Notes under the pieces: model-generated
The model's database searches: none
Told to the model about the DNA's origin: nothing
What the model saw: only the letters and a program-made list of their open reading frames with translations
NCBI GenBank assembly: GCA_019915135.1
Contig: JAHLMK010000016.1
Location: 310,001 to 374,000, forward strand
DNA from: Strobilurus pachycystidiatus
Lineage: Eukaryota; Basidiomycota; Agaricomycetes; Agaricales; Physalacriaceae
Direction: 5' to 3'
Length of the DNA stretch: 64,000 nt
Part shown: in pieces, positions 1-10,247 of the stretch
Position numbering within the stretch: position 1 is the stretch's first letter
Layout: each line of letters begins with the position of its first letter
Made by a program: the position numbers and the translations under genes

Positions 1-1420
1 ATTGCGTTTCTCTCCCTTATTGGATGCATGTAATCTGGCACTCGATGGTTACACGGCATGTAGTATCCCGCTGGTCAATTTGAACACGACAAGGTCAATT
101 AAATCAGCACATCCGACTCACGATTTTCCGCTGGAAGGAGATGAAGTAAGTAAGGTTTATCAGAAGGAAGGCCCACTCAGACTATGAATGCTGAGTCTTG
201 GAACAGCCTCGGCTGGTACGGGACCCTTCTCGCGCTCCGAGTCGATTGCCGGCGGATCAAGTGGAAAGATTTATCATAGAAGGAGTGAGTACTTGACTCA
301 ATGATTCGTTGTCCTCTAAGACTAACTGTCATAGTATGGTTGCCGTTTGAGAGTTTTCAAGATCGAGAAAATGTATCGCCAACTGGTCATTCTGGAATGT
401 TCCTCAAACATGTTAGGCCTCATCAGTAAGCCTATCCATCATGTGCCGGGGTCTTCAGTGCTGTGGACTGACCTCTTGGAATGGCCATGGGCTGAGAGTT
501 TCTGTGACACTCTATTCCCCACTGTTCTCCAACTTCTACTCCCCCTCTATCGCGAAAAGAGCGCTCGGTGCCAGAGCCTCTCACAACTCTTACGCGCCAC
601 TACCGTTCTTCCGGAGACGGCCACAGTGTCATGTATCGTGACCTGCAACACCGTCCTCGTATGCCTCGACATCGCGGAAAGCGTGGCGAAGATGATCCCG
701 GCCGTCGGGTCGCTCGTCGAGGGAGCGTGCGGAACTGTTCGGAAGATTTTGGAGGTTGCGAAGGTGATTAATCACTTATCATAGATATCGTGTGTCAAAC
801 GCTCAAGATATTTGTAGAGCGCGAAATCCTTGAAGGAGGCATACAAGTCCCTCGCGGAACGCACTGCGAACGTGACGTTGACGATCATCAACGAGATAAC
901 CCGCTCCGCCGATGGCGCGTGCTTGGATCCGAGAGTAATGGATTTCTGGGCGTATGTGGCATACTGTTCCTCGCCAATCTCTCCACAGGCTAACGTCAAG
1001 CACTAGAACTCTCAAAGCCATTAAGCAAACGACCGAAACTTACTCGAAGCTCAAAGGATTCCAGTTCCTCTTACACCGGTCCAAGATCGAGAGCAAGATC
1101 AAGGACCTCCGACAGCAGCTGGATGATGCGCTCGTCGCATTCACAGTGCGTAGTACCCCCTCGCCCTTTCTACAGACACAATATTGACTGGCTTTGCAGA
1201 TCAGCCATGAAATCTCGACTGCGCGCGTGCTGAAGGACTTGCAGGAGCTACATCAGGCGACGCGTGTCCGGATGGAGGAAATGCATGTAATGCAAATGCG
1301 GGGGCATGACGCCACGCATGGCAAGCTTGATAGGCTGTTGGTGAGATGACTCTCATGGTTGTATTCGGGACGCTGTACTTAGGGGTTTATCAGCTTGTCA
1401 TGACTACAGAGAGGCGGTAG
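1..1420 (+). CDS. MLKL-like N-terminal (HeLo-like) domain protein, copy A, 5' end outside window
   Basis: Six or seven exons can be joined in frame: ..145, 207-284, 335-763, 818-951, 1007-1145, 1200-1340 and perhaps 1394-1420. The frame is supported by mostly third-position differences from copy B. The core (CLDIAESVAKMIPAVGS, then SLKEAYKSLAERT, then RSKIESKIKDLRQQLDDAL) is the helical bundle that agaricomycete genomes carry as the MLKL N-terminal-like domain. In related fungal and animal proteins this kind of bundle can insert into membranes and cause cell death; that role here is inference. No kinase, NACHT or repeat domain follows, so the domain is stand-alone. The last exon is uncertain: without splicing at 1341 the protein ends at the TGA at 1347-1349. 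The first exon starts upstream of the window. Its 3' end faces the 516-aa gene on the other strand. Confidence 0.8.
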
Positions 1421-1728
1421 TATTCGTGGTGATATGAAGAATACAGAGAGGAGGAGGCGACGGCTGCCGACTGTGAGGCAAACGAGGTCGCATAGTACGT
1501 CAATGTAGATACGATTGGCGTCGTCCGTGTACGGTGTTAATGTAATTTTTTGTCACTTTGTGGTTCCCGTAGGACATGACAACATCGCCTTCAAGCTCTA
1601 ACCTTTGCAGCGAGTTTCTTGAATCTTGTGTATTACGTTGAAAGCTGGTGAGCCGTCATCGTATTCGGCTTTCAGATTTCTGGGACGCATTTATGTTTGA
1701 AATTACAGGGAAGATACATCTTGTTTCG
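1421..1728. other. tail-to-tail intergenic spacer
   Basis: No coding signal seen. Blocks of it align with the outer parts of the longer spacer 7297-8412 of the duplicated unit, including a shared stretch reading CCTTTGCAGCGAGTTTCTTG near 1603. Confidence 0.6.
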
Positions 1729-3449
1729 CTACGGCTCTCCGTGTCCCTCCGTGCCGCCTTCTTTCTGGACAGCAGAGGCACCACTGGCATCATCACTGCT
1801 CACCTCATCTTTCACCTCTTCGATCCATGCGTGACACCCCTCCGAGTCCTCTTTCGTGTCAGTCCACATCGCCCCGCGCAGCGGGGAACCGGTAGAGCCC
1901 GCCTGGTGCGAGCGAGGCTGGAAGCTTGGAGCTGGGAAGCGGTGTCCTCCCTTTTCTACGACTTCCTCTTGCTCCCTTGAGTGAAGCCTGAGAGGTACAC
2001 CACTCCAAGCCGCGAAGCCCTGGGCTCGCAACTTTTTCTTTGGAAGGGTAGCAGTCTCGTCTTGTTTCTTCTCGGGCCTCTGGCCTTTGGCGCTCGCGAT
2101 GCGCTGTCGCCGTTTCTCGGCGCTGGCTCGCTCATACGAGCGCGCAGTCTTCCTAAGCATTGTCGTGAGGATGTCGTCAAGAGGAAACTCGGGTGGGAGT
2201 ATGACGGTGAGGCTTTCATAGAAAACCAAGTCAAATTTCAGATTTGGAAAGGGATTTTTGTCGTTGTCTATCCCGGCCTGGACCATTTTCTGTGCGAAGT
2301 TCCAATGATAACGCTTTGCCAGAGGCATTAGCGCCGCTGCCGTTTCATCGTATACATGTGATCCCAAATATAGAACATGGCACCACGAAAAGAGCATGTT
2401 GTTTACAAAGCGAATTTTGTCGTTGGCAACCACGATGCCGTCGGTGTCGAGAATTCTCCAGGGCGCGTAGTACTCTTCAAATTTGCGCTCATCCTCCTCT
2501 GTGGCATAAATATATAGATTAGCCGCCTCGAGAGTTGCGAAAGCTTCGAGAACCTGAAAACATATGACTTGGTGGACAGAATCGCGGTATTTGAATTACT
2601 CACGAGACAGCTGTCGGAGCCGCTGAGTTGACGCTCCCCCGGTTCGATTTGGAAGACCAGTCCTATCATCCGATGGTCGTCGTCCACCAAGCACCCAAGA
2701 AGTGGAGCAACCAGATCAAGTTCGGTGAGATCCTGGACGGCCACAGTGGCATAGAAAAGCTTCTCGGAAGTCATATAGTCCCATGCGTATAGAACCTCTA
2801 CCTCGGTGGTACCGTCCAAGAGAGCCCATTTTGTCTGTAAAATCGGTTGCCATTCCTTGGTGCGTAATCTATGCTCGTTGATCGTCGGGAGATCAAGAAA
2901 GATGGGAAGCTGGAGTATCTTGAATTCCTGCTTGGAAAATCGTGCCACTCCATTGGAGTCCACAATAAGGTTGTACCTCATTCGGATGTCCCCAAAGTAT
3001 GAGTCGGCTTCAAGTATGTCTTTGAGAAGCATTTCCTGTATTTCCAGCTGCCATTTAATGTAAATCCGACGTCGCCGTGCGATAAACTCACTATGAGCTC
3101 CATCTGTGGTATATAGCTGTCTGTATCCTCCGAGGGGGTCGGCTTGAATGATGGAGGCCCGTAGATGAATAATTCCAGATTGTTTCGTACAACGTGAAGT
3201 AGGGACCATTCGTTGTACCAGATAAGACCGGTGGTAGAGTCACAGAAGCCATATTGTTCCGGGCTTATTCTGGGGATATCTTGATAATAAGGCTGTACGT
3301 TTGCTAGAAGGTATGAGCCGTTGCGTTGATTGGCGCGAGTTTCTGAGCGAATTGAATGACCACATACGCGTATACACGAAAACATTCGGCGGCACAGACG
3401 TGAGACTGCGCAAGCGAACTGCATGAATTCCTTCCCTGGTGATCGGCAT
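1729..3449 (-). CDS. uncharacterised 516-aa protein, family U, copy A
   Basis: Four exons on the minus strand, 3449-3368, 3303-3092, 3035-2604 and 2553-1729, join in frame to 516 codons plus stop. I do not recognise a named domain. Landmarks shared by all three copies in the window are the N-terminal VPxNVFVYT or similar, a YGPP motif after HVVRNN, VEVLYAWDY, the block GERQLSGSDS at the third intron, a C-terminal half with KIRFVNNMLFSW, FDLVFYESLTV and the basic stretch SYERASAEKRRQRI, then an acidic, Ser-rich tail containing HAWIEE. No signal peptide or membrane segment is evident, so a cytosolic or nuclear location is likely. Intron positions are identical in copy B. The start was chosen because MPIT/MPVS-type N-termini are conserved in all three copies. 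The function is unknown; similar sequences are, as far as I recall, basidiomycete hypothetical proteins. Confidence 0.85.
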
Positions 3450-3849
3450 GACGCTTGCGGGGCGAAAACAACGTGAGGGTGTATCGAATGCGCCACACTA
3501 AGGCAGTTTTCATTTTTGACAGCCATCAAAATCCCATGATCAGTCACTATGTGGGTCCCTTGACTTTCCGACACTGAATGTGTGAACCTCCTTGCCATTC
3601 TCTGCTTATTTGGGCTACAATTGCTGTAAGTTTGATACACCTCTGTATGCTGTGTACCAAAGTTGAGTCCCGAGGAAAGAGCGATGCGACTCGTTACATT
3701 CCTGACCTGAGCAGCGCGTGGTAGCATTGGCCAATCTCAAGTGGCGCTCGGGATCATGCGGATCCTCTTGAGTGTAAGCTGGCCCACTACTATCGCGCCC
3801 GAGTCCCGACGCCACACAATGCTCGTCCACGTGGTAAACGAGATGGCCC
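3450..3849. other. 5' flank of family U copy A
   Basis: The first about 100 bases align with the 5' flank of copy B (10133-10250), so this is presumably the promoter. No convincing gene is seen in the rest. Confidence 0.5.
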
Positions 3850-4330
3850 TGCCTTGATCGGGCATGTTAGTCAGCTGCAAAAACTTCTCTCGGTCTTACT
3901 TTTGACGGCAGAACGCGACTACAGACACGGCAACGGCCACTACACCGACAGCAAAGGTATAGTCGGGGATTACGAGGAGGAGCAACTGCGAGATCGTCAG
4001 GAAAGAGAGCATTAGCGGGACAGGTAGAAGCAGCGTCTCTGTCGTGTTGGTATAGTCCGAGGTGTCCAAGGTGCGGCTCCAATCGGCCTCGAAGGCGACG
4101 AGACGGCTAATGTCACGGTGGCGGACAGTGACCCCGACATACAGAGATTGCCGAGCCTACTGCACTCCAGTCTCTTCCACTCGCCAGCGCTCGTGACCCG
4201 CCAGGCTGGTGCACACCGCAACACCACAAACATCCACACCCGACTCGCCCAGTAGCCATCGCGCAACACAATTATCGATCTCCACAACATGCGCCGCTGG
4301 GATCGCGAAGTGAGGCCGGACTCGCCCCGC
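3850..4330 (+). pseudogene. decayed 5' fragment of the FHA-RING ligase gene
   Basis: This segment aligns along its length with 14890-15390, the 5' flank and first codons of the intact ligase gene. Shared words include TTAGTCAGCTGC, GGTGTCCAAGGTGCGGCTC, TGCACTCCAGTCTC, GCTCGTGACCCGCC and GGGATCGCGAAGTGAG. The region of the start ATG of the intact gene is altered here (ACAAACATCCACACC against ACAGCATGGAGCCACC), and nothing matching the FHA or RING exons follows. It is a truncated, non-coding relic left by the tandem duplication, and it marks a breakpoint near 4330. Confidence 0.8.
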
Positions 4331-4802
4331 TTTCATCTCCGTACACGTACCCCGACGTGTGCATAGAGCAGCGTCACCCCGCCCCCTAGGAGTCCAAGTT
4401 CGCCCATACCATTATAATGGATCATTTTCGCCGCCGCCGCTACCGCCAGCGTCAAAGCATCATCCTCTGTTCGACCAGACGCCTCGATACGACGCCCTCG
4501 TCTTCGCGGTACGACCATCACAGGTCTCAACACGAACATCACAGGTCTTGACACGACCATCATGGGTCCTATTCGAATTAATATCCACCAGTCCTGGCAG
4601 TCCAGTCATGCGCGATGTGTGTCACGTACATCGTCGGCTACGTCGTCCAGCGACTACTTGGTTCCCCCTCTGTATTCCCTATCCGCAGCCATCTAACTAT
4701 CCACTACCCCCACTTCGGGGCTACGCGTAGTTTCGGCAGCAGCAGAACGTCTATCCCTATCTGCCTAACTCGACACTTGCATCGATAGTCACCGCCTTTT
4801 GG
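4331..4802. other. no supported gene
   Basis: Contains short repeats of the type ACACGA.CATCACAGGTCT near 4515-4565. Open frames here look incidental. It may be the former promoter of the basic-protein relic that follows. Confidence 0.4.
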
Positions 4803-5467
4803 TTGTCAAAACGGCCCCGTGACGAAGATTTCCAACTGCGCAAAGCTCAAATCCCGCCTGCTTCCTCGCTCTCTCCCGCCAAACACGGCCGCCAGGACGA
4901 CGACGAATGGGCGTGGTGCCGTACCATTTCTGTTCCGCCTGTCCAAAGCGAAAAGTGCTTGGAGGCGCTGACGGCGGCGCTTTGAGGAGAATCAAATGAT
5001 GAAGGAGAGAAGAGCGGGAGCACGTGCGAGTAAGAGAAGATCGGGAACGCGCCAAAGCGAATTCGCGGAATATGGAGACTCGTCATGAGGCCTCCGCCTT
5101 TTCTTCACATCTGCCACCTCTCCCTCTTCCACCTGCCACTACCGCGTCCCCCCGCCTCCCCGCACAGATCGGCCGCACGGTGTACACCGTCCCGCGTCCA
5201 TACCCTCCTCCCACTCCCACCATCCCTTCGGATACCAATTCGTCGCCGTATAGGCTGTTGGATAGTATACTGAACAGGCAAGATTCGTACGATGAGAACG
5301 AGCTCTTGGTGGGCGGCGGCGGAAGGGACGATTATGAGTATGAGCAGAGGGTGCTGAGGATGGCCGCCGGGGAAATACGGACGAGCGGGGGTGGGAAGAG
5401 GGAGAGAAGGAGAGAGGCACCGCCGCCTGTAAGGGAGACAAGGTCGAAAAGGCGTAAAGTACGGTAA
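4803..5467 (+). pseudogene. frameshifted gene for a basic, Pro-rich nuclear-type protein
   Basis: Three reading frames in succession give what looks like one protein. 4803-4982 begins KRPRDEDFQLRKAQIPP and runs to CLEALTAAL. About 4981-5010 gives FEENQMMKERR. 5016-5467 gives VREDRERAKANSRN, a Pro-rich stretch, YRLLDSILNRQDSYDENE and a C-terminal TRSKRRKVR. The pieces do not join by GT-AG introns, and the expected first codon is TTG rather than ATG, so I read it as a decayed gene with two small frame errors. If functional, only an ORF from the ATG at 5072 (131 aa) could be made. The clusters of Lys/Arg suggest nuclear localisation. No function is recognised. Confidence 0.45.
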
Positions 5468-5592
5468 CGTAAGATGCCGCGGCGTCGTGATAATCGCTTT
5501 GGGGGTCCAAGCGTGGGGATCTAATTGCATCGCCTTTCGACAGCAGCCAAACAGCACATGCTCGCTCCGTCGCTTTCCTTTCCTCTTCATTC

Positions 5593-7296
5593 ATGCTCGT
5601 GCCGCCTGAGAGTACTCCTCCTGAATGGGTATCTGAAGTAGATTTGGACTCGGACTCATGTACAAGCACATGTCCATCTCTGGAAGCGAATCCAAGCCGC
5701 TATTCCACGGGCAACAGAGGCGTGGTCGATACCCGATTTTCCTGGTTTGTACTTTGTCATGCAAGTGCGCATTTAGATACGTCTTGTGGCGACTCAACTG
5801 ACATCGATCGACGAGACGTCAGCGGCTCAGAATGGCAGAGGCAGCTCGAGCTTATACTGCGTTTCTCTCCTTTACTGGATGCCTGTACCTTGGCCCTCGA
5901 CGGCTACACGGCATGTAATATTCCGCTGGCCCATTTGAAGACAACAAGGTCGACGAACTCAGCAAATTCAGCTCAAGACTTTCCGCTGGAAGGAGATGAA
6001 GTGAGTAGGGCTTATCAAGATGAAGTCTGCACTTCGAATTGTATATGCTGAGAAAGTGGAGCAGCCTCGGCTTGTACGGGACCCTTCTCGTGTTCAGTTG
6101 TCGGCAGAAAGCTTTATCGTAAAAGGAGTAGGTACTCAACTCAACTGTTCATTGTTTTCAAAACTAACAACTGTGACAGTATGGTTGCCGTTTAAGAGTC
6201 ATAAAGACTGAAGAAACGTATTATCGCCAAGCGGTTATTCTGGAATGTTCCTCCGACATGTTAGACTCTGTCAGTGCGCCTATCTTACATGAGCCGGGGT
6301 ATCCTGTTCTATGGGAGTTCGCCGACATTCGAGAATGGCCATGGGCCGAGACTTTCTGTGACACTCTATCCCCCACTGTTCTCCAACTTCTTCTTCCCCT
6401 ATATCGCGAAAAGAGCGCACGGTGCCAGAGCCTCTCACAACTCCTACGCGCCACCAACGTCCTCCCGGAGACAGTCACAGTGTCAGTGTCAGGTATCGCA
6501 ACCTGCAACACCGTCCTCTTATGCCTCGACATCGCGGAAAGCGTAGCAAAGATGATCCCGGCCGTCGGTTCACTCGTCGAAGGAGCGTGCGGAGCTGTTC
6601 GAAAGATTCTGGAGGTTGCAAAGGTGATCAATCATTTATCACATCGTGTATCAAAAGCTCAATATATAAATGTAGAGCGCGAAATCATTGAAGGAGGCAT
6701 ACAAGTCCCTCGCGGAACGCACTGCGAACGTGACCTTGACGATCATCAATGAGATAACGCGTTCCACCGACGGCGCGTGCTTGGATCCGAGGGTGATGGA
6801 GTTCTGGGCGTTCGTCGAATACTCTTCTCGGCCACTGTCAGTGACTGACATCATAAATAGGACTCTGAAAAACATCAAGCAAACGACCGAGTCCTACGCA
6901 AAGCTCAAAGGAATCCAGTTCCTTCTACACCGGTCCAAGATCGAAGGCAAGATCAAAGACCTCCGACAGCAGCTGGACGATGCGCTCGTCGCGTTTACAG
7001 TGCGTCTACCGCTCACCCTTATAACAGGACACATTACTGACTGGTTGTGCAGATCGGTCATGAAATCTCGACTGCGCGCGTGCTGAAGGACTTGCAGGAA
7101 CTGCATCACGCGACGCGTGTCCGGATGGAGGAGATGCATGTAATGCAAATGCGGGGTCATGACGCCACGCATGGTAAACTTGATAGGCTTCTGGTCAGAT
7201 TTCATTCGTGGTTCTATTTGTGAGACTGTACTCACGGGTTGTCAGCTTGTCATGACCACAGAGAGGCGGTGGTGTGAAGGATACAGAGAAGAGTAG
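5593..7296 (+). CDS. MLKL-like N-terminal (HeLo-like) domain protein, copy B
   Basis: Exons ..6000, 6065-6127, 6180-6623, 6676-6809, 6861-6999, 7053-7193 and possibly 7246-7296 follow the same plan as copy A; exons 4 and 5 are identical in length (134 and 139). The exon 3 core CLDIAESVAKMIPAVGS and the later RSKIEGKIKDLRQQLDDAL identify the domain. The ATG at 5593 gives the longest in-frame 5' exon, but its first 85 residues show no domain, so the true start may be elsewhere or in an unseen exon. The last intron would need the weak donor GTCAGA; if unused, the protein stops at 7221-7223 after LVRFHSWFYL. As in copy A, no effector or sensor domain is attached. A membrane-acting, incompatibility- or defence-type role is inference from the family. 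Confidence 0.75.
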
Positions 7297-8412
7297 GCCG
7301 CGGCCGGTGGAAAGGCGTATAGCACGTATATGAAGATTCCGATCAGCGTCTGTGTCAATGTAAGTTTTAACTCCTTTGTGGTTCTAAGCTTGGGGACATG
7401 GTAGCATCGCCTTTGCAGCGAGTTCCTTGGATCGGGCCACAAGATTTCAGCGCAACTCGCCAGCGCACGGGTGCGCTGGTGCGCTAATGTGCCGCGCTGA
7501 TGAGGACCGGGGTAGGTGCGCTATGTGCGCGAGCGCAGATGGCATCAACTACCAGCTCCTTATTGAATATTTGCAGATGGTAGACTACTGGACTGAACTG
7601 TCAATGTCATTGTGCTGGCCACCGTACATATATGTTGATTTGCGACATGTCCAAGTCGGTGTGTATGTTTCCCTCGCGCACTCTCGCGATTCCGCTGATA
7701 CAGGTGACGCTGTGGTGCCCCCAGGTTTATCAATGGTCTTTGTCGATCCACCCTTCTGGTGTATTCGTACTCCTTACTCAGGATGCACCAAAGTCTGCGC
7801 CATCCATTAGCTCTGGCCGATGGCTCCTGCGACACAACTTACAAGACAATCTACTCCCATCTTGACTTAACACAATGAACGCACAATGAACGGAATAGCG
7901 CTATCACAAGAGATGGGAAGCGTACGTGATCCAAGTTCGTCGTCTTTGTCTCCCAGTGTACTGTTCCTCAGGTTTGTAATGCCATTGTTATCATAGGCTA
8001 TGTGTGTACATTATGCCCGTGCTCGAGCCTCAATTGACATGATGCTTCTCTTGGGCAAGGAGAACGTCGTGATGCTGTACTTCGATTTGCATTGTGGGGC
8101 GCGCAAGTGTGCGCTGGACCCGAGTACCAATCTTGCGGAAGGAAGGAAGGAAGTATATTCCGTCAGGTGGTCCCAATAAAGGAACAGGACGGCTCGCAAA
8201 GTATCTATGTACAAGTGTTGCGAGCATGATAGTAAGCCATACAGTAGTCAACCTTCGCAACAAGTTTCTTTTTGAATGTTGTGTATGGGTATGGCGATGA
8301 GAGCATGGTGAGCCGTACAACGCGATCGAAATTGGCGCCATCGTGTTCGGTTCTTTGGGAAGCATTCAAGTATGTTTTTTGAAAAATTACAAGGGAGTTA
8401 CATCTTCTTGAG
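7297..8412. other. spacer enlarged by about 0.8 kb relative to unit A
   Basis: The ends of this spacer align with the 0.3-kb spacer of unit A. The middle (about 7431-8251) has no counterpart there and is bounded by imperfect direct repeats: CCTTTGCAGCGAGTTCCTTG at 7410-7429 and CCTTCGCAACAAGTTTCTTT at 8252-8271. No gene is recognised inside. Confidence 0.55.
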
Positions 8413-10132
8413 CTACGGCTCTTCGGCTCCCTCCGTGCCACCTTCCTTCTCGACAGCAGAGACACCACTGGCAGCATCACTGCTAACCTCATCTGGCACC
8501 TCTTCGATCCATGCGTGACACCCCTCCGAGGCCTCTTTCGTGTCAGTCCACACCGCCTCCCGCAACTTGAACAGCCAGCCCGTAGAGCCCGCCTCGTACG
8601 AGCGAGACTGGGAGCTTGGAGTGGGCAAGCGGCGTCCTGCTCTTCGTTCAATGCCGTCCTGCTCTTTTGAGCGAAGTCTGACAGATACCCCACTCCAAGC
8701 CGCGAAGCCCTGGGCATGGAGCTTTATCTTGGTAACACTGGTAGCGTGGTCCTCCAAGTTTTCCTTCTCGCGCCTCTGGCCCTTGGCGCTCTCGATACGC
8801 TGTCTCCGTTTTTCGGCGCTGGCACGCTCGTACGAGCGCATTGTTGTCCCGAGCCTTGTCGTGAGGTCATCGTCGAGAAGAAGTTCGGGTGGAAATATAA
8901 CGGTGAGGCTTTCATAGAAGACCAAGTCAAACTTCAGGTTCGGCCAGGTGTCCTTGTCGTTGTCTACTCCGGCCTGCACCACTTTCTCTGCTATGTTCCA
9001 ATGATAGCGCCTGGCCTGTGCCAAAATGGCATCGCCATCGAATACATCTGCTGGCAGATATAGAATATGGGACCACGAAAAGAGCATGTTGTTTACAAAG
9101 CGAATTTTGTCGTTCGCAACTACAATGCCGTCGCTGTCGAAAACCCTCCACGGCCCGTAGTATTCGTCAAGTTTGCTATCCTGCTCCTCCGTGGCGTACA
9201 TATATAGACTCTCTGCCTCGAGAGCTGCGAAAGCTTGGAGAATCTGACAACGTATGACCAAGTGAACAGAATCGCGGACCCTGAAGTACTCACCAGACCA
9301 CTGTCTGAACCGCTGAGTTGACGTTCTCCCGGCTCGACTTGAAAGACTAGTCCCACCATGCGGAGGTTGTCGTCCACTAAGCACCCAAGAAGTGGAGCGA
9401 CCAGATCAAGTCTTGTGAGATCCAGAAAAGCCACGGTGGCATAGAGAAGCTTTTCGGAAGTCAAATAGTCCCATGCGTATAGAACCTCTACCTCGATAGT
9501 TCCGTCCAAGAGCCCCCATTTTGTCTGTAGGTATGGTTGCCATTGCCTGGTGTGTAATCTATGCTCGTTGATCTTTGGGACGTCAAGAAAGGGAATTGCG
9601 AGCATCGTAAAATCTTGTTTGGCCAAGCGGCCCGCTCCATTAGAGTCCACGATGAAATTGAATCTCATTCGGACGTCTCCGAAGTTTGAGTCGCCCTGTA
9701 CCTCTTTGAGAAGTATTTCCTGCAATTGCAATTGCAACGTATATCGAACGTCGGCATGCAATGAACTCACTATGAGCTCGAGCTGTAGTACAAAAGTGTC
9801 TGCCTCATCCTCCAAGATTGGTCGATAGCCCGGGGGCCCGTAGATGAATATTTCCAGATTGTTTCGTACTATGTGAACCAAGGAACATTCGTTGTGCCAG
9901 ATCAACCCGGTGGTGTAGTCCAGGAAGCCATATCGCTCGGGATTTACTCTGGGGAAGTCCCAGTAGTAAGGTCGTACCATAGCTAAACGGTATAAGTCAT
10001 TTCCCATAATTATGAGGGGCTTCTGAGCGAATTCGCCGGGTGCCACGTACGGGTATACACGAAAACATTTCGTGGAACAAACGTGAGACTGCGTGAGCGA
10101 AACCCGTAAATTCCTTCACTGGTGATTGGCAT
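8413..10132 (-). CDS. uncharacterised 516-aa protein, family U, copy B
   Basis: Exons 10132-10051, 9982-9771, 9719-9294 and 9243-8413 join to 516 codons plus stop, exactly the length of copy A, with introns at the same places and phases. The start reads MPITSEGIYG. Conserved blocks are YGPPGYRP, VEVLYAWDYLTSEKLLY, LLGCLVDD, GERQLSGSDSG, KIRFVNNMLFSW, FDLVFYESLTV and SYERASAEKRRQRI. Retention of length and all splice sites in both copies indicates both are under constraint. The function is not known. The gene is convergent with the MLKL-like gene upstream in the window, as in unit A. Confidence 0.85.
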
Positions 10133-10213
10133 GATGCTTGCGGGGCCAAAACGACGCGATGGTGGATCGAATGCGCCACAGTAAGGCGGAGTGTCATTTA
10201 TAATGCAATCGGA

Positions 10214-10247
10214 GATCAAGGGATGATTTTGACATCATCCCTTGATC
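10214..10247. repeat. perfect 14-bp inverted repeat with 6-base loop
   Basis: GATCAAGGGATGAT at 10214-10227 is followed by TTTGAC and then its exact reverse complement at 10234-10247. It lies about 80 bases upstream of family U copy B. The unit A flank shows only a partial, broken form near 3520-3545. Confidence 0.85.

Noticed and set aside
5105..5669. Long minus-strand frames opposite the basic-protein relic
   Set aside because: Shadow frames in a GC- and Pro-codon-rich stretch; the plus-strand pieces have a far more protein-like composition.
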